The position numbers and the translations under genes were made by a program. Shown in pieces: positions 58,435-64,000 of a stretch of 64,000 bases of DNA (position 1 is its first letter; each line of letters opens with the position of its first letter). The notes under the pieces were generated by a model, which was not told the DNA's origin, did not search any database, and worked only from the letters and a program-made list of their open reading frames with translations. The stretch comes from Qipengyuania intermedia (GTDB taxonomy: Bacteria; Pseudomonadota; Alphaproteobacteria; Sphingomonadales; Sphingomonadaceae), in the NCBI RefSeq assembly GCF_019711615.1, contig NZ_JAIGNS010000002.1, positions 228,501 through 292,500 of the forward strand, read 5' to 3'.

Positions 58435-59940
58435 TCAGGGGTGCGGCGCCAGCCCGATTTCGACACCAGTCTTGTCGGTGAGGGCGAACTTGTCGACCAA
58501 GTCCGAGCTTGCGCGGTTCAGCCCGCGGACCTGAACGCTGCGACCATTGCGGCGCATGCGCTCCACCACCTTGTCGAGCGCACCGACCGCGCTGATGTCC
58601 CAGAAGTGGGCCTTGCGCACGTCAATGATCACGTGGTCGGCGGGATCCGGCATGGTGCTTTCCGGGCCGAGCGCAGCTTCGAACCGCTCGACGCTGGCAT
58701 AGAAGATCTGTCCCTTGGCGCGGTAAATGGCAGTGTCGCCCTCGCGCTCGCGGACCACCTCGAACATGGTCATCACCTTGTGGGTGAAGAACACGCCCGA
58801 CAGGATCACACCTGCCAGCACGCCGAGCGCAAGGTTGTGGGTCGCGACCACCACCACGACGGTGGCGAGCATGACCACGCTCGACTGCCACGGGTGCTTC
58901 GAGATGTTGGGAATCGAGTTCCATGAGAAGGTGCCGATCGACACCATGATCATGATCGCGACCAGGGCCGGCATCGGTACCCGACCCACGAGGTCGCCCA
59001 GGACTGCCAGAAGGATGAGCAGCGACAGGCCTGCCGTGAAGGTCGACAGGCGTCCGCGACCACCGCTGGTCACGTTGATGACCGACTGGCCGATCATGGC
59101 GCAGCCACCCATGCCTCCGAACATGGCTGCGACGACATTGGCGATGCCCTGGCCTGCACTCTCGCGGCGCTTGTTCGAACCGGTGTGCGTCATGTCGTCG
59201 ACGATCTGCGCGGTCAGCAGCGATTCGAGCAGGCCGACGGCAGCCATGGTCGCAGCATAGGGCGCGATGATCGCGAGCGTTTCCCAGGTCAGGGGCACGT
59301 CGGGCAGGGCGAAGTAGGGAAGGCCCTCGGGCAGTTCGCCCATGTCGGAGACGGTGTTGACCGGTGCATCCAGCCAGATCGTCAGCGCAGTCAGCACGAT
59401 AATCGCGATGAGCGGGCTGGGGATGGCGGTGGTGAATTTCGGGATGATGTAGATCATCGCCAATGCGGCAATGACCATTGCGTAAGTCATCCAGCCGATG
59501 CCCGCTGCGGTCGGGTCGAGCTGCGGCAGCTGCGCCATGAAGATCAGGATGGCGAGCGCGTTGACGAACCCGGTGATCACCGAACGCGAGACGAATTGCA
59601 TCAGCAGGTCGAGCCGCAGCAGCGCTGCGATGCCCTGGAAGATGCCCATCAGGATCGTCGCTGCGAAGAGGTATTCGACCCCGTGGTCGCGTACCAGCGG
59701 GACGACGACCACTGCGACAGCGGCGGTGGCCGCGCTGATCATGCCCGGGCGGCCGCCAGTGAACGCGATGACCATGGCAATCGCGACCGAGGCATAAAGA
59801 CCCACGCGCGGATCGACGCCCGCGATGATCGAAAAGCCGATCGCTTCGGGAATGAGGGCCAGGGCCACAACGATGCCGGCAAGGATGTCTGCGCGGATGT
59901 TGGAGAACCAGTCGCGTTTGATCGCGCTGCGGTCGAGCAT
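58435..59940 (-). CDS. SulP family inorganic anion transporter with STAS domain
   Basis: A 501-residue membrane protein. About 11 to 14 helices (25-410) with the SulP signatures [34 protein letters not shown] (split), [30 protein letters not shown] (split). A C-terminal STAS domain (about 415-500, [26 protein letters not shown]). Family members move sulfate, bicarbonate or other anions; which here is not clear. ATG at 59940 is the conserved start ([11 protein letters not shown]). Confidence 0.92.
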   Translation of the reverse strand: MLDRSAIKRDWFSNIRADILAGIVVALALIPEAIGFSIIAGVDPRVGLYASVAIAMVIAFTGGRPGMISAATAAVAVVVVPLVRDHGVEYLFAATILMGIFQGIAALLRLDLLMQFVSRSVITGFVNALAILIFMAQLPQLDPTAAGIGWMTYAMVIAALAMIYIIPKFTTAIPSPLIAIIVLTALTIWLDAPVNTVSDMGELPEGLPYFALPDVPLTWETLAIIAPYAATMAAVGLLESLLTAQIVDDMTHTGSNKRRESAGQGIANVVAAMFGGMGGCAMIGQSVINVTSGGRGRLSTFTAGLSLLILLAVLGDLVGRVPMPALVAIMIMVSIGTFSWNSIPNISKHPWQSSVVMLATVVVVVATHNLALGVLAGVILSGVFFTHKVMTMFEVVREREGDTAIYRAKGQIFYASVERFEAALGPESTMPDPADHVIIDVRKAHFWDISAVGALDKVVERMRRNGRSVQVRGLNRASSDLVDKFALTDKTGVEIGLAPHP

Positions 59941-60149
59941 GCGTTTGTCCGTTCGTGTTACTTGGAATGGGCAGGCGGCGGCCTGCATGTGACGCCCCTT
60001 TGGCCTATGTTGCGCTGCAACACAACCTTCGGGCCAAAGGCCGCGTTTTGTGGTTCGCAGAACCTTCTCGCCCCTCCGTCGAGCCGGGGTCGTTTACAGG
60101 CTGCCGCTTGCTAGCCAGATTCGGCAAATCAATCGACAGGGGTAGGGAC

Positions 60150-62984
60150 ATGATGAAATCCGCCATTCTGAGCGCCGGCGTAGCTTCGCTTGCGATCTTC
60201 GCCGCAACTCCGGCCATCGCCGACGACCATGCCGATAGCAGTGGCGCGATCTCCGCACCTGCCATCGAGTACGAGCGCTGGACATTGGACAATGGCCTGC
60301 AGGTCATCGCCATTCCCGACGCGTCCACAGGGACGGTGACCACCTCCATGTGGTACGAAGTCGGCTCGAAGCTCGACCCCGAAGGCCGCAGCGGGTTCGC
60401 GCATCTGTTCGAGCACATCCTCAGCCGCAAGACGCGGAACATGCCGTACAATATGATCTATGGCCTGACCGCCGATGTCGGCGGTACCCGCAACGCCTCG
60501 AACAGTCCCGACCGTACCAATTATTACGAGACCGTTCCGGCGGAGTATCTCGAGGCCATGCTGTGGACCCACCGCGAACGCATGGGCTTCCCCGTGATCG
60601 ACCAGGAAGTCTTCGACAAGGAACGCGACGTGGTGAAGGAGGAGCTGCGCCAGCGCGTGCTTGCGCCTCCTTATGGCCGCTTCAGCCGATTTGTGCTCCC
60701 CGAAAGTGCCTATGACACTCTGCCCTATCGCCGCCCCGGCATCGGCAGCATCGAAGAACTGGACGCCGCAACGCTCGACGATGCGCGTGCATTCTATCAG
60801 GCCTATTACGGGCCGGACACGGCGACACTGATCGTTGCCGGCAATTTCGAAATGGATAACCTGCGCTCACTCGTCGCGGACTACTTCTCGGATATCCCAC
60901 GCCGATCGGACCCGGTCGACGTGACCCTGAACGTGCGGGCGATGGAGCGCACAGCGCCGCGCACGGTCAACGCGACCGCGCCGAACGTACCGCTCCCGCT
61001 GGTGGGAACGGTGTGGAAGTTGCCTCCGCTCACGCATCCTGATGCCGCGCCACTCGAAGTGATGGACGCAATCATGGCGCGCGGCGACAACAGCCGGATG
61101 CATGGCGCCCTTGTTCGCACCGGCAAGGCGGTTGAAGCGGTTCACTTCGCCGACCTACAGGAAGAAGGCGGGATGCTGGCCCAGTTCGCGGTAACCAATC
61201 CGCAGGCCGATGCAGAGGAAGTGCGCTCCATTCTCGAGGCGGAACGCCGGCGCATGATGGAAGAGCCGGTTTCGGCGGCCGAGCTGGCCGAGGCCAAGAA
61301 CGAGCTTATCGCCTCTGCCCTGCGCCAGCGCGAAACGGCTCGCGGCCGCGCATTCGAATTGGGCGAGGCGCTGGTCAGCACCGGCGATCCCGGCTTCGCC
61401 GACAAGCGCCTTGCTGCCATCGCTGCGGTCAGCATCGAGGACGTCCAGCGCGTCGCGCGCACCTACTATAGAGAAGATAGGCGTACGGACATTACCTATA
61501 CGGCTGGCGAGGACGATCCGTCCGCCTATGCCAATCCGGTCCCCATGCCGCAGTTCCGCACCTTGCCGCCTGCGGACGGTGAGCCGCTGTCGGTCGCGCC
61601 CGAAGGCGAGCGCCAACCAGTCCCCGGACCCGGGGAGCGACCGGTGGTCGAGGCGGCTGCAATCGTCGAACGAACGCTCGACAACGGTATCGAGGTGGTC
61701 GCCGCGCAAACCGGCGATGTCCCGCTTGCGACGATGACCGTTCTGGTGCCCGGCGGATCGATCAGCGATCCGCGCGCCAAGGCAGGTATCGCCGAGATGG
61801 CTGCGACGCTGGCCGACAAGGGCGCGGGAGGAATGGACGAGAGCGAGATCGCGCGCCGCCTGGAAAGCCTGGGCGCAAGCTTCGGAGCGACTGCAGGGTC
61901 GCAAGGCTCTTTCTTTAGTCTTACCGCCCCGGTCGAGAATATGGACGAAGCGGGCAAGGTTCTCGCGGCAATCATCACGAGTGCCGACTATCCGCAAGCT
62001 GCCTTCGAGCGCGAGCGCAAGCGGGCGGTCGACGGGCTTGCGATCCAGTTGAAGGACCCGGGCGGGCTTGCCCGGATGGTCGCACGGCCCGTTCTTTATG
62101 GCGACGCGCCCTTCGGTACGATCCCGAGCGGAACGCAGGAGAGCCTTGCATCGCTTACCCGCGAGGATCTCGTCGCCCATCGCGCGCGCTACTGGCATCC
62201 GCAAAGGACGAAGGTCATCGTCAGCGGCGGCGTATCGCCGGAGCGGGCGATAGCGCTGACCGAGAGCCTGCTGGGCGGCTGGACGGTGGACGCGCCGCCA
62301 CCTGCGGATATTGCCGATCCGACCGGGCAGGGCGAACCCGTCCGAACCGTCGTCATCAACATGCCCGACGCGGGGCAGGCGGCCGTCTATGCCGGAATGC
62401 GCGCTCCTGCCCGTACGGATGCAGACTATCACCCGCTGGAGATCGCCAATGCCATCCTCGGCGGCGGATCGAGCGGACGCCTGTTCGAAGAAGTGCGCAC
62501 CAAGCGGTCGATCAGCTATGGCGCCGGCAGCGGGCTGGGCACGGACATGCTGCTCGCATCCGCGCAGACGCAGAACAGCACTGCAGACGAGGTCGTGCAG
62601 GTCTTCCTCGACGAGTTCGACCGGCTGGGCGATGAGGCCATCGATGCCGACCTGCTCGGCAAGCGGCGCCTATACCTCAGCGGCGGCTATGCCCGCAGCC
62701 TCGAAACCTCGTCGGGCTTCAACTCGATCGTCGCGAACCTTCTTCTCGACGGACTGGAGCCGGCCGAGGCCGCTCGCTACGCCGACCGGCTCGCCGCCGT
62801 GTCGCCGCAAGCAGCGACGCAGGCAGCGGCCGATTACGTCGGATCGGAAAAGGCCACAGTCATCGTGGTCGGCAATGCGAGCGAGTTCCTCGACGACCTC
62901 AAGGCCATTCGCCCCGATGTCGAAGTGATCGATGCCGAAGCAATCGACCTCTCGACGCCAACCCTCACCATGGGCGGTGGGTAA
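60150..62984 (+). CDS. M16 family zinc metallopeptidase, double-domain exported protein
   Basis: A 944-residue protein with a signal peptide to about residue 24 (ATPAIADD). The first M16 half (about 45-470) has the inverted zinc motif HLFEH (H85, E88, H89) and a downstream Glu in DVVKEELRQRV. The second half (about 510-920, ERTLDNGIEVVAAQTGD and GGGSSGRLFEEVRTKRSISYGAG) lacks HxxEH, so it is the inactive structural half. Exported peptidase of uncertain substrate, probably envelope protein turnover. ATG at 60150 is preceded by GTAGGGAC. Confidence 0.92.
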   Translation: MMKSAILSAGVASLAIFAATPAIADDHADSSGAISAPAIEYERWTLDNGLQVIAIPDASTGTVTTSMWYEVGSKLDPEGRSGFAHLFEHILSRKTRNMPYNMIYGLTADVGGTRNASNSPDRTNYYETVPAEYLEAMLWTHRERMGFPVIDQEVFDKERDVVKEELRQRVLAPPYGRFSRFVLPESAYDTLPYRRPGIGSIEELDAATLDDARAFYQAYYGPDTATLIVAGNFEMDNLRSLVADYFSDIPRRSDPVDVTLNVRAMERTAPRTVNATAPNVPLPLVGTVWKLPPLTHPDAAPLEVMDAIMARGDNSRMHGALVRTGKAVEAVHFADLQEEGGMLAQFAVTNPQADAEEVRSILEAERRRMMEEPVSAAELAEAKNELIASALRQRETARGRAFELGEALVSTGDPGFADKRLAAIAAVSIEDVQRVARTYYREDRRTDITYTAGEDDPSAYANPVPMPQFRTLPPADGEPLSVAPEGERQPVPGPGERPVVEAAAIVERTLDNGIEVVAAQTGDVPLATMTVLVPGGSISDPRAKAGIAEMAATLADKGAGGMDESEIARRLESLGASFGATAGSQGSFFSLTAPVENMDEAGKVLAAIITSADYPQAAFERERKRAVDGLAIQLKDPGGLARMVARPVLYGDAPFGTIPSGTQESLASLTREDLVAHRARYWHPQRTKVIVSGGVSPERAIALTESLLGGWTVDAPPPADIADPTGQGEPVRTVVINMPDAGQAAVYAGMRAPARTDADYHPLEIANAILGGGSSGRLFEEVRTKRSISYGAGSGLGTDMLLASAQTQNSTADEVVQVFLDEFDRLGDEAIDADLLGKRRLYLSGGYARSLETSSGFNSIVANLLLDGLEPAEAARYADRLAAVSPQAATQAAADYVGSEKATVIVVGNASEFLDDLKAIRPDVEVIDAEAIDLSTPTLTMGGG

Positions 62985-64000
62985 TCAGGTGACCGGGTCC
63001 GCCTGGCGCTCTGCCGCCTGGCGGGCCCACATCTCCGCATAAAGCCCATCGCGGGCCAGCAAGTCGGCGTGCGTTCCGCTCTCGGCGAGACGGCCGTGAT
63101 CGAGCACCAAAATCCTATCGGCATTTGCGATCGTCGAAAGGCGGTGGGCGATGGCGAGGGTGGTGCGGTTTTCGCTGACCCGGTCGAGCGTCTGGAGGAT
63201 ATCCTGCTCGGTCCTGGTGTCGAGCGCACTGGTCGCCTCGTCGAGCACCAGGATCGGCGGGTTCTTCACCAGCGTCCGCGCAATCGCCACACGCTGCTTC
63301 TCGCCGCCCGACAGCTTAAGGCCCCGCTCGCCGACTTCTGTGTCGAAGCCTTCGGTCAGGCTATCGATAAAGGGGAGGATTGCAGAGTCGCGTGCCGCAG
63401 CCACGATTTCGTCCTCGCTCGCGTCCTCCCGGCCATAGGCGATATTGTAGCCGATCGTGTCATTGAACAGGACGCTGTCCTGCGGGACGATGCCGATTGC
63501 GGCGCGCAGGCTTTCCTGCGTCACCTCGGCGATGTCCTGGCCGTCTATAAGGATGCGGCCCGACAGCGGATCGTAGAAGCGGAATAGCAGGCGGGCGATC
63601 GTGCTCTTGCCTGCGCCCGAAGGTCCGACGATGGCGACATGGCTTCCGGCCGGAACTTCGAAGGAAAGATCGTTAAGGATCTGCCTGTCCTTGTCGTATC
63701 CGAATGAGACCTTCTCGAAAGCGATCGAGGGCTGGCGTACGACGAGCGCCGGTGCGCCAGGCCGGTCGGCTACTTCGACGTTGGTGTCGATAAGGTCGAA
63801 CATGGCGGCCATGTCGACCAGGCCCTGCCGGATCGTGCGATAGACCCATCCCAGAAGGTCGAGCGGGCGGAATAGCTGCATGAGATAGGTATTCACGAAC
63901 ACCAGATCGCCGACCGACAGCTCGCCGCGGCTCCAGCCCCACACCGTATAGGCCATCGCGCCTGCCATCAGCGCGTTGGTGATGAAGGCTTGCACTATGT
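62985..64000 (-). CDS. ABC transporter ATP-binding/permease, Atm1/ABCB7 type, partial
   Basis: The 5' part lies beyond the right edge; 338 codons are visible. The last membrane helices (MAYTVWGWSRGELSVGDLVFVNTY-type region) precede a nucleotide-binding domain with Walker A GPSGAGKST, signature LSGGEKQR, Walker B ILVLDEATS and the IVPQDSVLFNDTIGYNIAYGR block shared with Atm1/ABCB7. Such exporters carry glutathione-linked sulfur or heavy-metal complexes. Stop is directly adjacent to the convergent M16 stop. Confidence 0.9.
   Translation of the reverse strand, partial: IVQAFITNALMAGAMAYTVWGWSRGELSVGDLVFVNTYLMQLFRPLDLLGWVYRTIRQGLVDMAAMFDLIDTNVEVADRPGAPALVVRQPSIAFEKVSFGYDKDRQILNDLSFEVPAGSHVAIVGPSGAGKSTIARLLFRFYDPLSGRILIDGQDIAEVTQESLRAAIGIVPQDSVLFNDTIGYNIAYGREDASEDEIVAAARDSAILPFIDSLTEGFDTEVGERGLKLSGGEKQRVAIARTLVKNPPILVLDEATSALDTRTEQDILQTLDRVSENRTTLAIAHRLSTIANADRILVLDHGRLAESGTHADLLARDGLYAEMWARQAAERQADPVT

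Noticed and set aside
1..64000. CRISPR array, prophage or insertion sequence
   Set aside because: No regularly spaced repeats, no transposase, integrase or structural phage genes were found on either strand.

Overview
The window is a 64 kb chromosomal segment of a high-GC alphaproteobacterium. Gene content points to Sphingomonadales, most likely the Erythrobacteraceae (inference, no database search was possible). Markers include a complete general stress response (GSR) locus of the NepR/EcfG/PhyR type, class I polyhydroxyalkanoate synthase with a phasin, a recX/DUF192/NDUFA12/DUF2155/aat string, a cytochrome bc1 chaperone/DUF177 pair next to bamE, HslVU, COQ9 and many TonB/OmpA-type envelope genes. 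I see no insertion sequence, prophage, integrase, CRISPR array, rRNA or replication origin. The segment is mostly housekeeping with a small accessory patch at about 36-38 kb.

Layout. 0-5.3 kb: a MASE1-PAS membrane sensor cut by the left edge, a TonB-like protein and a light-sensing pair, heme oxygenase bphO plus bacteriophytochrome bphP. 5.4-9.6 kb: a PHA-system protein, an XpaC-like protein, TelA and an orphan fatty acyl-AMP ligase. 9.7-18 kb: recX, DUF192, NDUFA12, DUF2155, aat, tRNA-Trp, LOG protein, thiD, DUF1272, glmM, superoxide dismutase and an AI-2E family transporter. 17.9-23 kb: the GSR locus with ecfG, nepR, a CHASE histidine kinase, phyR, a Crp/Fnr regulator, a candidate small RNA and a single-domain response regulator. 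23-29 kb: acetyltransferases, a fatty acid desaturase, lptF-lptG and clpS. 29-32 kb: phasin and phaC. 32-36 kb: an aminotransferase, a winged-helix regulator, an enoyl-CoA hydratase and a MarR/NTF2 divergent pair. 36-38 kb: small unknown genes, lower-GC DNA and a short repeat found twice. 38-42.9 kb: thioesterase, tRNA-Cys, tRNA-Thr, FnrL-like regulator, tRNA-Ser, DUF1134, aminotransferase, GNAT. 43-53 kb: OmpA, riboflavin genes, metallopeptidase/YcgN/SCO, ankyrin, COQ9, feoAB and ssb. 53-64 kb: DUF177, bc1 chaperone, bamE, hslVU, SulP transporter, M16 peptidase and an Atm1-type ABC exporter cut by the right edge.

How the genes work together. In the GSR locus PhyR, when phosphorylated, is expected to sequester NepR and free EcfG. 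Both nepR-ecfG and phyR are preceded by exact GGAAC-N16-CGTT boxes, so the system is probably autoregulated. Between the Crp/Fnr gene and the convergent response regulator lies an unannotated structure that looks like a roughly 90-nt small RNA: an EcfG-like box with one mismatch, a 5' hairpin exposing a C-rich loop, and a strong intrinsic terminator. This resembles the architecture described for the Caulobacter GSR small RNA GsrN and is the most interesting candidate in the window. The PHA genes share an operator-like 15-bp palindrome upstream of the phasin. The bphO-bphP pair makes its own biliverdin chromophore.
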